From positions 139,476 through 203,475 of the forward strand of contig NC_065543.1 of assembly GCF_932294415.1 (NCBI RefSeq): a DNA stretch of 64,000 nucleotides, written 5' to 3'. The notes below the pieces were generated by a model that saw only the letters and a program-made list of their open reading frames with translations, made no database searches and was not told the DNA's origin. The position numbers were made by a program, and so were the translations under genes. The DNA comes from Quercus robur. Lineage: Eukaryota; Streptophyta; Magnoliopsida; Fagales; Fagaceae. The stretch's first letter is position 1, and every line of letters starts with the position of its first letter. Below, in pieces: positions 1 to 12,409 of the stretch.

Positions 1-303
1 AACAAGGTGAATATGTTCAAAGAATTGAGAGAGAGAATAGCTAAGCGAGTCACCGGATGGAAAGCAGGGAGAAAGGTCCTCATCAAATCCATTGCGCAAG
101 CCATATTGACGTATTCAATGAGCCTCTTCAAACTGCCGAAGAATCTTTGCAATGATATTAACTCTATTATTGCGAAATATTGGTGGGGACAAACAAGTGA
201 CGAGAAGAAAGTACATTGGATAAACTGGAAAAGGTTGTGTGACCTGAAGAAAAAAGGGGGGATGGGTTTTCGGGATATAAACGCTGTCCATGTTAGAATG
301 TAA
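1..303 (+). pseudogene. LINE (L1-type) reverse transcriptase, C-terminal fragment
   Basis: A 98-codon frame reads as the region just after the reverse transcriptase core of plant L1-type LINEs. It contains the stretches GWKAGRKVLIKSIAQAILTY and WKRLCDLKKKGGMGFRDI, which are characteristic of that region. The N-terminal side lies outside the window, and the frame stops at 301-303 before the zinc-finger (zf-RVT) part, so this is a fragment of a dead copy. A TG...CA Copia LTR seems to begin directly after it, which suggests the Copia element landed in the LINE. The family assignment comes from recognised residues; I could not run a search. Confidence 0.85.
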
Positions 304-305
304 TT

Positions 306-662
306 TGTAATTGTCAAAGTGGGTCCCTAAGTATAATCTAGATATCAACAAATGAAGGATCTAGCAATAGCAAAATTGAACAAGGAAACAAGTGGACACC
401 TCATGGACAAGTGTCAATCAACAAGAAACGAACCATACTTCTGCAGTATTCTTGAAGCTTGTAGTCATCCTAAACTCCTAACACATCTATATATAGATGT
501 GAGTTGTAAAATGAAGTATGTAACATTCGGAAAAAGAACAATGAAATATTTGTGCTGCAATACTCTGTTTTTCCATCATACCTAGCATAACAGTAACATC
601 TCTACAAAAGTTAAAAACTAAATTCTACTCCTAGCCATATAATTAAGAACTTGCACCCAACA
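306..662 (+). repeat. Putative 5' LTR of decayed Copia element 1
   Basis: The segment starts TGTAATTGTC and ends CCCAACA, so it has TG...CA ends, and the end lies 4 bases before a tRNA-Met primer binding site. A TATA-rich perfect palindrome, ACATCTATATATAGATGT, lies at 483-500 where an LTR promoter is expected. The 3' edge is well supported by the primer binding site. The 5' edge is inferred only from the TG and from the end of the LINE frame. No matching 3' LTR is visible. Confidence 0.55.
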
Positions 663-666
663 ATTT

Positions 667-678
667 TGGTATCAGAGC
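667..678 (+). other. Primer binding site (initiator tRNA-Met type)
   Basis: TGGTATCAGAGC is complementary to the 3' end of plant initiator tRNA-Met, the usual minus-strand primer of Ty1/Copia elements. It follows the LTR end by four bases and precedes gag. Confidence 0.85.
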
Positions 679-736
679 AAGTTGCCAGCCCCTGTTGTCC
701 TAAAACTATAAACCAAACATACACAAACCATAAACC

Positions 737-1395
737 ATGGTAGCAAGTACAAGTACAGCCACCTTCAACTATGCCCAAAACATTGTTCCCATCTTCATTC
801 TTCACCAATGAGAGCTATGATTTTTGGAGCACACAAATGAAGACAATCTTCATCTCACAAGACTTGTGGGATTTAATAGAAGAAGACTATGAATAGCCAG
901 AAGATCTGTTAACTTTGACAACAGCAAAGCTAAAGGAGTACAAGCAAAGGGATGCAAGGGCTCTACTCTTCATTCAGCAAGGGGTAAGTAAAACTATTTT
1001 CCCTAGAATTTAAGGTGCAACTAAATACAAAGAAGCATGGGAAATTTTGAAAAAGCAATTTAGTGGCTATGATAAAGTAATTTCTATTAAATTACAGAAT
1101 CTTTGAAGAGAATTTGATAACTTACAAATGAAAGAAAGTGAAACTATGCAAGAATTTTTCTCTAAAGTTTCAGCAATAATAAATCAAATTAGAGGCTAAA
1201 GAGATAATATAAATGATCAAAAAATTGTATAGAAAATACTAAGAAGTTTGTCAATAAAATTTGAATATGTGGTTGCTGCAATTGAAGAAGCGAAAGACTT
1301 ATCAAAGCTTACACTAGATGAGCTTTGTGAATCTCTTGAAGCACATGAAAAAACTAAAAATGATGGACAGATTTTCTACTCAATCTTTTGAACAA
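737..1395 (+). pseudogene. Copia gag (UBN2-type) pseudogene
   Basis: Across frames the sequence reads like a Copia Gag N-terminal region: NESYDFWSTQMKT near 809, then KEYKQRDARALLFIQQGV, YKEAWEILKKQFSG, and IVxKILRSLSIKFEYVVAAI near 1240-1290. In-frame stops (first near 892) and a frameshift near the start show decay. At about 1395 the frame runs straight into a CA-rich minisatellite, so the zinc knuckle, protease, integrase and RT are absent. In life this protein packages element RNA; this copy cannot make it. The layout matches the better preserved Copia element at 58007. Confidence 0.8.
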
Positions 1396-1396
1396 G

Positions 1397-2173
1397 CACA
1401 CATACACATACACATACACATACATAAGCACACATATACACATACACATACACACATACACATACAAATACACATAAACATACATACATATACACATAAA
1501 TATACATATACATAAACATAAATACACATACACATAAACACGTATAAACTCATATAAACGTAAACATACACACACATAAACTTAAATATAAACATAAACA
1601 CACATAAAGACTCGATTTAGTATACCAAAGTAACTAACGAAATTATTTGAGGATTGGTGTTAGTTTAATTTTTTTCCAGTCTATATGAGTGTTTAATTTT
1701 TTTCCAGTCTGTATGTGTGTTTATGTCTATGTATGTTTATGTTTATGTGTGTGTGTGTTTATGTGTATATGTATTTATGTTTGTTTGTTTTTGTTTATAT
1801 TTGTTTATGTGTGTTTATGTGTATGTGTGTTTATGTTTGTTTGTTTTTGTGTATGTTTGTTTGTATTTGTGTTCATGTATGTTTATGTGTATGTGTGTTT
1901 ATGTTTATGTTTATAAATATAAACATACATAAACATGCATAAACATAAACACACATGCACATACACATAAACATAAATATGCACACACATAAACATACAC
2001 ATACATAAACATACACACATACATAAACATAAATGAATATAAACATAAATATAAACACACATGCACATGCACATACACATAAACATACACATACACACAC
2101 ATAAACATACATATACACATACACACTCATACACATACACATACATAAACACATATACACATACACATACATT
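1397..2173. repeat. Inverted CA/TG minisatellite (ACATAC/ATAAAC family)
   Basis: Three blocks of the same short motifs alternate in orientation. 1397-1606 is CACATA/CATAAA-rich, 1711-1913 is its complement (TGTTTATGTGTATG-like), and 1914-2173 returns to CA-rich. The TG-to-CA switch has dyad symmetry at 1906-1927 (arms TATGTTTATA and TATAAACATA around AA). Between the first two blocks a 26-bp segment, GTTTAATTTTTTTCCAGTCT and following, occurs twice (about 1661 and 1691). Long open frames here on both strands are artefacts of repeats lacking stops. Confidence 0.9.
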
Positions 2174-2913
2174 TAGGGCTTGCATGAGACACTTCAGTAC
2201 ATTTGAAATATAGTTTTTACATTGTTTCCACTTGCCAGCAAACATGTGCACCTACACACGGATGTGTACAACCCACCCATTCTAGGAATATTACTCAAAT
2301 TCATATGCATGCGATTTACGATGTCTTCTGTTTCCCATTGATTGCCTCACTCTTTATCATAACTTATTTAGATTTAAGTTTGATTGGATTGATTGTTTTT
2401 TCATTTTGAGTAGTTTAACACCATAAAAGAAGTCCATGATGATAGATCTTGGTGCAAATAAGCATGTTGTCAAGGACCGTCTATTCTTATGGTTTTAAGA
2501 CATAGGTCTTCTCTATCTATTACGTAACTGTGGGGCTGGTGCAATGGAAACCTCTCTCTGATTACTACTTCATTGTTTAATAAGCAACAATAATAAAATT
2601 GCTAGAAAAGTAGGTAAAAAACAGTGGATTAATATAACAGTAGAGCAAAAAACATATATGTTTTGCATACAATTCTTTCTAAATTTTCAATAATTTCAGC
2701 AAGATTTTTTATTTGCAATATAGAATTGTTGAGCATGTGTAGTTAATTTATTTAACATTTTCGCTTTTCCTCCAATATATTTTGCACTTTTGCTTCATCA
2801 TTTTCTTTGTATTTAATCACGTAGTTTCTTAATTGTTTATTTTTATATGTTTTGTGCTTCTAACAATTGAAAGAGTAATGATGCTAATATAGTAACTTTT
2901 ACATTCTTTATAG
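2174..2913. other. No recognisable gene
   Basis: AT-rich sequence between the minisatellite and the first surviving exon of the cyclotransferase pseudogene. I looked for the missing upstream exons (the region encoding the YFGEGLTLL-type motif of the family) and saw none on either strand. Confidence 0.5.
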
Positions 2914-4672
2914 GCTGTTTCAAGTAACGTGGTAGAAGGATATTGGTTTCATATATGACTGAAATAATTTAAGCAAAGTTTGTGCTTCACCTCTTTTCCT
3001 TGTGTAATGTCTTTTTTTTTTTTTTTTTTGGTTGAAATACTTATTTTAAATGCAATGCAAAACGAATTAAAATACACATAAAAAGGGAAAAAAAAAAAGA
3101 AAAGAAAGAAGAGACTTAAAGTACTGTAAAAATTTGCTAAAAATAAATCTGCACCAACTAGTTTTAAATTTCCTATATGTTTGCATGTGTGGGCCATATT
3201 CTTCTGCTTGCAATTCCAATTGTTTATTAATTTTGGAAATGGGACATAACATCAGATTGTTGGGGCCAATTAAGACCTGATGGAGTAGTGTTGGGAAATG
3301 CATTGGAAACCTAATATTTGGGAGGGTGGACTGTGGAAGGGAATGAAAATGCAGGGTGGCTTATCATTTTCTATTGTTTGGTTGACTATAAAAAGGGGAA
3401 GAAGAAAAAGGACCATGAGCATATTCCTTCTGGCCTCACCATCTTCCATTCATCTGAAGTGGGAGAAAAATGACAAGAATAAAGGATTTGACAAATTTAC
3501 CCTATAATTCATCAAAAACAATTCCATAGAAAGATAGAATGGAAAATTATTACAAGATATAGATTCTTTTTTATCCTTTCACTTTTCATCTTTCCTACCA
3601 AAAAATTATGAAGGAAAAAAAAGACAATTTTGCTACAATTTTTATTTTTTTCCCCATCCCATTTCATTCATCCCTTACTTTTCTATCCTTCCTACCAAAC
3701 TGGCCCCAATGGCAGATGTGTTTGGAATCTTTGAGATGTTGAGCTGACTGTCCATTAAGATTTCACTACCTGATCATGTGGGCTCTGCTAATGGAAATAA
3801 TTAGTACAATTTAATTGTGAAAATCACACTTAGATTTGGAATAAGTGATGTCTTCGACATTGTAATTACCTTTTGGGGTGATATTGATGTGTTGTATAAA
3901 TATAGAAAGCGATCCTTTTTTTAATCTCATCCTAGATGAACATGTCATTCATATACCATACTATTGACTTTTTAATTGTTTCCTTTTTCTTGCAATGTTC
4001 TTTTTGACTGAGATTCTTCCTTTTTGGTGTGCCCTAATATGATGATCGACATATGTAACAAGATTCATGCTTTTATACTCCATGCAGTTTGAGAAATTTA
4101 CTCATCAGATGAAAGATGGTTGGGGTCTGGCAACTGATGAAAATGTCTTGTTTGGAAGTGATGGGACTTCAACATTGTAGCTGATTAACCATCAAAATTT
4201 CAAAGGTTTGTTTGTATACAACAGTTGGTATCAATTCCATTTCTTACTCCTCCCCCAAAAAAGAAAGAAAAAGTGAGTTTTTTTTTTTTTTTTTTTTGCA
4301 ATTTGTTTATTTGAGTGCCTGACATTGCTGATGCTGCATCAAATCTATAAGTGATTTTAAGCTTTCTTTGGCAATATATTATCAGGCCTTAAGTCTTTTA
4401 CCCCTTTCATGAGCTTTTTAATTTTTATCCCCCCAAAATGTGATAGTAGATTTTTGTTCAGTTTTAACTCTCTTTTTGATAAATTTATATATGTTACAAA
4501 GAATTTGATTTGATTTATTTAATGTAGTCATAGGAAAACATATTGTCACATATAATGGTCATGAAGTAAACAACCTTAATGAACTGGAGTATATAAATGC
4601 AGAAGTTTGGGCAAATGTTTGGCAGGTATGTCCTTGCATCATCAATTGTAAAATTGTTTTTCATGGTGTTCG

Positions 4673-4719
<47 letters not shown>

Positions 4720-7008
4720 AGTTGTGGGCCATGATTTGCATATCTAAGTGGCATTGGCTTAGGGATTCCTTGGTGGGATATTTGACCTCTTTTTGGAAAG
4801 TTAGCAGTAGAGCATGAAATTTGTAAACCTTCAACCTATGGAAAAATCTACTTGCTTAAAAAATATCTTTTTTTACATGGCATGAGTGGAGAGTTTGTAT
4901 ATATGGTTTTATGTCTTGCATTTTTAGTGATACAACAGTAAATTACAAGCTTCCCCAGAAAAGTTCACTAAATTGCACTCTTTTGATTAGTGTTTGTGCT
5001 AAGCTAAGCTACAATACCAACTATGCCATGTGAAAGCCCCTGCTATTGCCTCCTATATTTGGAACATGAGATGCTCTTGGCACAGGACAACCTAAATTTT
5101 GCAACAATAAATTTAAAAGATAGGAAAATAAACGACAGGAACCTAGAAGTCAGCACCAAGCGAGGAAAAAACTGTTAGGAGTTAGCACCTAGGGTTGGCT
5201 AGAATCAGTACCAGACCAAAGAAACCAATAGAAATTTTGATTCATCAAATCATCTCTATAAATCATCTCCAAAAGGAGTACAGTTGTTTGCTTATATTGG
5301 AAAAACTATACCCTAGGTGTAAGAAACCCTACTTATTGAATGACAAAAATACCCTAAACTTTAAATAAAAATTCTAATTAACCTAATTAAATACTAGGGC
5401 CTATAATAAAAACACAATTAATGTTCAAACAAAAACGAAACTAAATTTGTCTCTTTTGCTTCCCAAATCAGCTCCTCCCTTTCAAAAGTATCTTTGACCA
5501 TTTAAATCCTGCTTCCTGGGATAGACCAAGATGCAACTTCTCATTGCAGTATGTTGTTATGGATATCCTCTGTAGGACCAGGGTTTTCCAACAAGTGGAC
5601 TTCTTTGAAGCTTCAGCTTCTTAGCTATTGCTACCTTCATGATCTACAATTTACATGATACTGTTGTTTGTTGGATAAACATTATTTCATGGGTTGAGAA
5701 GTTTTCTGTTTTCTTGGATTACTTTATGACTCAAAATTTTCGTTCTGTAGACTGACTGCATTGCTAGAATCTCACCTAAGGATGGTACTTTACTTGGACG
5801 GGTTCTTCTTCAAAATTTAAGGTTTTCCTTTGCATTTCCTATTATTTTGATGAATTAGCTGATGTTTACACCTACAATTAGATAAATTAAGTTCTATTTT
5901 ATGTTCTTGAAAGTTGCACTCAATTGTCCTCTTTCTATCCTTTTCTTTTCTTACAGGGAAAATTTGGTACAAGCTGGGAATAATGTAAGTATTTGAACAA
6001 AATATAAAATACTCTATCTTTGTTAAAAAAATTACATTGCCTATTATAGTGCACCTTGTGAATTGTAATACCATGTAGGCCTTATTTGGTTCCCTGAAAG
6101 AGAGGAAAAGACTCCTTAAAAATGGCTTTCCTTTTAGGCATCTACTTTTACTTCTTCTTAATCTTTCTTAGAATTAAATGCTTTTTTTAAAAAAAAAAAA
6201 ATTCTTTAAGTTGCCTCTATATTTTTTGGTCAGAATTTGTCTAATTAATTTTTCTTTGGAAATCTCATGTCCTTCTAGGGTATTGATGTTTTAAATGGCA
6301 TAGCCTGGGACAGTGCTACAAAGCGCATCTTTGGTAAGCTCCAATGTTTGATATGATTGCTCTAAAATCAGCATTATCATCATCTTGCATGTGGCCTGTG
6401 AATTGTTTGGGATATTTGATGTTCCATGACCAGTTGAGTTAGGGAGCTTATCTGCCAAAAACAGAAAAAATAAAAGTTAGTGAGCTAAAACTCGGGTTCA
6501 CTAGTTTTATGGTATAATTATTCCCCACGTTTACCAAGATTTTCACATTCCTAAATATTTAAAGTTTCAAACTGGCTATCTGGAGGCAGATAGCTGACTG
6601 TATAGGAAGGGTGATAAAAGAGGGTTTTGGAATATATTGCATTCTTTTGTTGTTTTGTTTTTGTATGTTATTAATTGATGCTGCCTGCAAATTTTTATTC
6701 TTTAATTTCTCTCGTTGAAAGCTCATTACCATCTACCTGCTTTTCTGTCATTGCAATCTCTTAATGTTTATATTAACTCAAGCATTTTTTTTAAAGGAAT
6801 AATGTTGCATCTAATAAGACTTGTTTTCGAGAATATCTGCTGATCATGGCTTATTCAAATTGTATCTGATTTTCCCCCCAAAACAGTGACAGGAAAACAT
6901 TGGCCAAATCTTTATGAGATCAAGCTGCATCAAGTAAACAAAACAGTTAAAAGTGGAATTATTGAGCAGCTTTGCTTGCGGGAGCTAGCCGTTTTTACAA
7001 AGCCATAG
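2914..7008 (+). pseudogene. QCT: Glutaminyl-peptide cyclotransferase pseudogene, 5'-truncated
   Basis: Plant-type glutaminyl cyclotransferases convert N-terminal Gln to pyroglutamate in the secretory pathway and fold as a beta-propeller. Seven exons survive: 2914-2977, 4088-4205, 4528-4625, 5751-5821, 5957-5984, 6279-6333 and 6887-7008. All retain compatible phases and GT/AG borders. Recognisable pieces are LFQVTW, KDIGFIYD, HQMKDGWGLATD, VLFGSDGTSTL, HEVNNLNELEYINAEVWANV, TDCIARISPKDGT, GIDVLNGIAWDSATKRIF and KHWPNLYEIKLHQVNKTV, ending at a normal stop (7006-7008). Three nonsense codons occur, all in the first two surviving exons: TAG 2933-2935, TGA 2960-2962 and TAG 4178-4180. The exons for the signal peptide and N-terminal blades are missing. 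The last five exons are still open, so a truncated transcript is possible, but no promoter supports it. Confidence 0.9.
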
Positions 7009-8901
7009 ACAAAAAAATAAAAATAATAATCATGAAGTACTCGACATTTGGAAGCATTCCTCAAATTTTGGACCGTCAATGCACAGGAAAAACCTTTTGC
7101 TCGGAGAATAAAAGTTACAAGCAAGAAAGAGCAGTCATTTAGGGGAGGGATATTGTTAGGATCAAATTATAGTGGGAAAGATGGAGGCATAAAGGTAAAT
7201 TTGAAAGAATTCTTTGGACGATGGCACACAATTTACTGAGAAAGAATTCCAATAATAAAAAAGAAGTAAAAAGTCTTTATTGGTTGTTGAAAAAAGATGA
7301 TTCCCTCCTTAACTATCATTTATCCAGTAAGGCAGTAACCATGTTTGCATATTTGGCAAACAAAACTCAGTGAGGGATGGTGGATACAGTTGCATCATTT
7401 AAAATTTTAAATAATATGACAACTTGTACATTGTTAGAAGCAGAAAATAAAATCTAAACCATAAAATGGATGAAATAAACAGGATTTGAAATAGAGAGGA
7501 TCATGTTGATCTTTACATAAGCACCGTGGCCATTTATATGTGTGTCACATTAGAAGATGTGATTCGTTCTGCTAATCTTGGATCCTCTTCTTTGTGTCTC
7601 TATACACTATATCTATTTAAAAATCAATCAGGAGAGTAGATCTATGTGATATCCCAAATTGGATTGGATTGGATTGTGCGAGTGTGTGTTATGTTGATGT
7701 GTGCTAAGTCTCATATCTGATATTTACTAGGTGGGTCTTAGGTTTTTAAGTGATTATGAGGTCTCTCAATTGTAACTAGACTATGTTTTTTGGAGTAAAG
7801 CATTGATATGGCTAACTTTTTTTGGTACGTCTTACCATAAATTTAAGCACTTTTAAACTAGGCAGTGCTGCTATTTTTGGTCTTTTCTTGGTTGCTCGAA
7901 GCTTGTCAATTGTTATATGGTGAATTTAAGTCTTATTGGTAAGCTGCAGGGTGCCATAGATTAAATTACTGGGAACTTCATTATGTGTTGATATAACAGT
8001 CAAGATTTACGCGTTATACAAACCAAACATATAAAGGTTAAAGGTAACAACATGGTGCTTGATGCATGACTCTACAACGCCTGTTATTCGACATGCTAAT
8101 ATGTGGTGGTACAATAAGAATAGTCTCTCATATTCTCTATTACAGTACCTATTGTCATAGTAATTGTGATTGAGATTTGATACATTACCCACCGGGTGCA
8201 ATGCCTACTTATACGTCTCACAAATTTTTTTACTTCCCCAACTTTTTAAGTTTTCTTAAATTTTTGTATTCAAACTTCAAAGTCTAAGATTGAAAGTGCT
8301 TTCTTAATTCTCAATCTCAGTCATTGAGAAGTAATGCACTCGGTGCAATACCCCAAATCTGGCAAATCTCAATCTTATTGTACATATGTTGCAACAATGG
8401 CAGCTCTTGACACTTCTAACAGTCTCCCTCACTTGTAATAGTTCTAATAGTCTCCCTTCTTGTAATAGTCCCCTCAAGATGCTGTGAATGTTTATCAAAA
8501 ATTAATCATGTTGAGAATTGTTGAGAAGAGAGGGATGGGCAAAGAGCAATTGCAATTATGTACAACAGGATACAATTACTACGAGGACAGGTTATGTACT
8601 ACCACAGGGCCATTCTTAAAGACAAGGCATCAAGGCCACAAGGTCAACGATGGCACTTGCAACCTTCAAATTTGCACAAACGTGCGGATGTTGTAAGTAA
8701 AATGCTGTGACAATCTCTTTGAATCTTTTTTATATCTTAAAAATGTTGTTTGGTTTAAAATCAAAGTGATAAAATTAGTTTTTACACCCCTGGAATCAGA
8801 ATATAACTCCGGCTACTGGCCATGGGTGGAGGAGGGTGGGGACGGGTGGTATGTTCATGCACCAAAATCTTCCCCCTTTATTATAAAGGAAATGTTGGGA
8901 T
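7009..8901. other. Non-coding, retroelement-like debris
   Basis: No gene is recognised. At 7141-7160 a purine run (AGGGGAGGGATA) is followed by TTGTTAGGATC, which resembles a Copia polypurine tract next to an LTR start, but I see no matching LTR end. The rest is AT-rich with short non-homologous frames. Confidence 0.35.
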
Positions 8902-8904
8902 TTA

Positions 8905-9407
8905 GGGTCCGTTTGATTAGAGGGTGGAAAAGTGAGAGGATAGAAAATTAGAAGGTGATAGAAAAGTTGGAGGGTAGAAGAGATTTTAATTTTCTTTCAT
9001 GGTGTTTGGTTGGGAACATGAAAAAATGGAGGGATGAAAAACTTTTATGTTTAGTTAAAAGGAATTTGTATAAATTTACTATCGTGTCCCAATTAGATAA
9101 AACAAAAAATAATACGTTAAATTTCTATTAAAAAATTGTGTATGAATGAACACTTCATTTTAAATAAATAATATTCAGTAATAAATAAAAAAGGAGCACA
9201 AGAAGTTCAAAGAACCCGAAACTTTTTTCTCCAAAAAAAAAAAAAAATTGTTGAGAAAAGAAAGGATGAGCACCAAAAAAGAAAAGGAAAAACGAAAAGA
9301 ATGATAATATCAAAAAATACAAAAAAAAAAAAAAAAGGATGTGCACATAAAAAAAGAAAAAAGAAATGATAAATTATGAAAAGACGAAATAGCAAAGAGG
9401 AAAAATA

Positions 9408-9445
<38 letters not shown>

Positions 9446-9689
9446 AGAAGAAGAAGAAGATTTAATAAAAATTTGAACGTTGGACGGGCAATTTCGTCCG
9501 AAAACCCAACTCCCCATTTTCCCTCATGTTTTTTCCCCAGGAAGATTAAGTTTTGGTGGGCTTGAAAAGAAAACTGTTGGACCGCACCATTTTCTCTACC
9601 CCTTTCCACTCCCAACCAAACACACATTTTTCCCATTCTCTCTCTCTCATTTTCTATTCCTTTAGTTCTCACTCCAACCAAATAGACCC
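8905..9689. mobile_element. Tourist/PIF-Harbinger-like MITE, 785 bp
   Basis: The ends form a terminal inverted repeat: GGGTCCGTTTGATTAGAGGG on the left against GGGTCTATTTGGTTGGAGTG read from the right, with further similarity to about 45 bp. The element is flanked by TTA at 8902-8904 and 9690-9692, the 3-bp duplication typical of PIF/Harbinger. The interior is A-rich with no transposase. A (GAA)n-like run and A-runs at 9408-9460 explain the long Phe-rich frames on the minus strand. Confidence 0.85.
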
Positions 9690-9692
9690 TTA

Positions 9693-10150
9693 AAGATTTT
9701 CACATTGTAGCGTATCCTAGAAACTCTAGAGGATATTGATACATTCTTTTCAACAACTTTTCTTATTCAATGATTGGCAGTTAATTTCATTTTTCCTCAT
9801 CTACCTTGTTCAACAATGCTTTTACTGTGGTTTAACTAGCAGCCCATTGTTTCCTTAGTGTTGGTGGGGTAATTATAGAATATTCAAGGACTATGATCAA
9901 TGTGTACTCTCCCATATAATTGTATGTTTTACTAATTAAATTTATGAAGGGATCCACTAGTAATGTGAGAAGTGAGGGTACAACATTTATTATACTCTCA
10001 CATAAATAACAGGTCTCACCTTGAGTTTAATTAGTGAGACCTACAATTATGTAAGAGATTACACATTTATTATACTCCTAGAGTAATTTATAATTTTCTT
10101 GTGTTGGTGGCCTACTTCCTCCTCCCTCACTATGAAAGAACTTCACCCTC
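9693..10150. other. No gene seen
   Basis: AT-rich intergenic sequence ending near a short (GT)n run at about 10177-10191. Nothing further can be supported. Confidence 0.4.
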
Positions 10151-10191
10151 ATAAAAAGGGCTTTCATGAGTATTTTGTGTGTGTGTGTGTG

Positions 10192-11410
10192 TACTTGTAA
10201 GGTTGAATTTAATCAACCATGTGTTGGCTTTATTCCATGACAAATTTGCTTGTAATATAGCACTTAGAAACCTTGTATTTAGGTGGAAATCATGTAAGGG
10301 TAGTGTGTGAGAGAGTGTGAAGAAATACTCAAGACAGTGCAGTGAAGCAGAGACTCGCGGCTAGGACTCGCGGGAGGCTCGCGGCTTGCAAGCCGCCAAA
10401 AGTTGCACACGTGCAGAGCATGCAGGGGAGCTGAACAGTCATGCCAGCTGGAGCACTACAGAACAAAAATCCAGACTGACCATTCAGCTATCTCGCGGCT
10501 TGAACTCGCGACTCAGTCAAGTCACGAGGTCAAGTTGCCAGCTAACCCTGTTTTGGAAAAACTGACTCTTCGCATTCCATTCTTACACCAGTATAAATAC
10601 CCCTCATTCCCACAAAATATGTGTGGCCATTTTCAGAGAGAAAAACCCTAAGAGTGGTTTCTTCAAAACACCCACCTTATTAGAGAGAGCTATTCATTCT
10701 TAGAGAGAAATCTTTGTAGTCTCTTCTCATTCCTTCTCTCATTGTCATACCTATTGAGAGGAGATTTCTATCCAAACACTACCCACACCCATTTAGAGTG
10801 TTGAGTGTTTTTGGAACTTTGGGAAGCATTGGAAGATGCCAAGGATGGCGGATGCTATGGTCTAGTAGCGGAATCCGGTAAGCTAGAAAAGAAAAAGGTT
10901 TGGCGCAACCTCATTGGAGCAAGAAGCTTTGAGGGCTTAGGTACATCGAGTAGATTAAGCTTGGAGGGTCTATTGCTGTTCATGTATCCCAACTATATTT
11001 TCTAGTGGATTATTGACCGCTTGGAGGGCGGCGGAGAGGTTTTACATCGAGGGCTTCGGTTTCCTCTTCGATAACACATCGTGTGTTGTCCTTGTGTTTG
11101 CATCTCTCTTCCCTTTATCTTTGCCTTTTATTTTCTGCTGTGGATGTGATTTATAATTGGCTTAGATTGATTTCCAATTCTGTTTATAGCTTATGTTCAT
11201 TTTCCGCACACTAGTTGTTTGACATAAAGCTTGAATTGGTTAATTTGTAAATTGGAGGTCTAAACGTTCAAAGGTGTTTATACACATATTTGAACTTTCA
11301 GTACTTTATGCTAATTAATACATGTTTTTGATTGTCCCAATATTATATTGGTAGTTATTAAAGGGTAGTATAAAGTATATTGTATACGTGGTAGCAAAAC
11401 AAGCCCAACA
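10192..11410 (+). repeat. LTR-retrotransposon-like segment with promoter
   Basis: The segment has the organisation of a plant LTR and leader. A GC-rich patch with repeated CTCGCGGCT/GACTCGCG words (10350-10520) is followed by CAGTATAAATACCCCTCATT (TATA core at about 10592-10598), a pyrimidine- and AGAGAG-rich leader (10635-10740), and then a non-coding stretch. No primer binding site, gag or pol was seen, so it may be a solo LTR or a large non-autonomous derivative. Borders are approximate. Confidence 0.45.
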
Positions 11411-12409
11411 CTTTTTTTTTTCCTATCGACAAGGGAGTCTAAAGCTCTCTTAATATCTAACTCTTTAAGCCCAATACCCTAATTAATGACCGTGATACAG
11501 TTGTATCTAGAGCCGACCCTAGGCCTAGGCCATGTCCTAGGGTCTCTAATGGATAAAGGCCCCCAAATGGGAAACTAAGCAATATTTTTATAAATGAGTT
11601 ATACATTTTCCCTTCCACTTTTAGAATGCTCAAAAAATTGAATGATGTTAGAAATATTACAAATTTTATTAAATAGATCTTACAAAGTATTGTGTCAAGA
11701 ATCAAAATAAGCAATTTCAAATACTCGTTTATTATCTTATAGTTATTGAAGTACTACCAATCACATTCTCTTCCATATCAGTTTGTAAGTTTTTTGTAGT
11801 AAAATTTATAATAGATTTAGTATTTTTTTTAAAAGATAATTACAATATGCTGCTAATCCTGTAGTTCGAACATTTTTTCCTCCTAAATCTCCAAACACTT
11901 TGTACATGAAAATGTGACAATTAAGTTACAAAGCTCTTGACTAGTAGAGATGCATCTTAAAGTACCTATAAGAAGGTTATAGATAATTAATATGAAACAG
12001 AAATTGTTAATTAGGGAATTAGATACCTATAATAACTTCTTGAACTGTGAGTACATAAAAATGCTTTATTTTTTATGGGGAATATAGATGAAACACAATC
12101 AATAACTGGCATGTTAAAAAGAAAATTAATAGTGCCATCAATGAAATTCACTATTCAAAATTAAGAGGGTAGTCCATAGAAATAGACAACTCAAAGAGAA
12201 AATAATATGGCATACAATCATTTAATTACCTTTTTTTTTTTTTGGGATAATCCAAATCTTTTTTTTTTTTTGATAATGATAATCCAAATCATTTAATTAC
12301 CTAAGCTTTCCACTTCTTTATATGCATCACTACTAAAACAAGACAGCCATCTGTTCAAGCCAAACAAGAAATTAAAAGACCATCATCTCTTTTCTCTATT
12401 TTTCTAGCT
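11411..12409. other. AT-rich spacer with decayed element
   Basis: No gene is seen. A perfect 12-bp palindrome CCTAGGCCTAGG (11518-11529) lies in GC-rich sequence (11508-11580) resembling the terminal region of a plant DNA transposon. A partner end was not found. 12230-12300 contains two direct copies of a T-run followed by AATCCAAATC-type sequence. 12300-12409 is the immediate upstream region of the MADS pseudogene. Confidence 0.35.

Noticed and set aside
1354..2251. Long Cys/Val/Tyr-rich or His/Thr-rich open frames on both strands
   Set aside because: They are translations of the CA/TG minisatellite, which lacks stop codons in several frames. Composition is periodic and no domain is present.
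3262..3709. Another MITE, from TTGGGGCCAATT (about 3260) to AACTGGCCCCAA (about 3708)
   Set aside because: The ends share GGGGCCA, and the right half looks like a known subterminal type (CTTTCCTACCAAA). The left half does not match over more than about 10 bp and no target duplication was found.
9155..9681. Phe-rich membrane-like proteins on the minus strand
   Set aside because: Produced by A/T homopolymers inside the MITE at 8905-9689.
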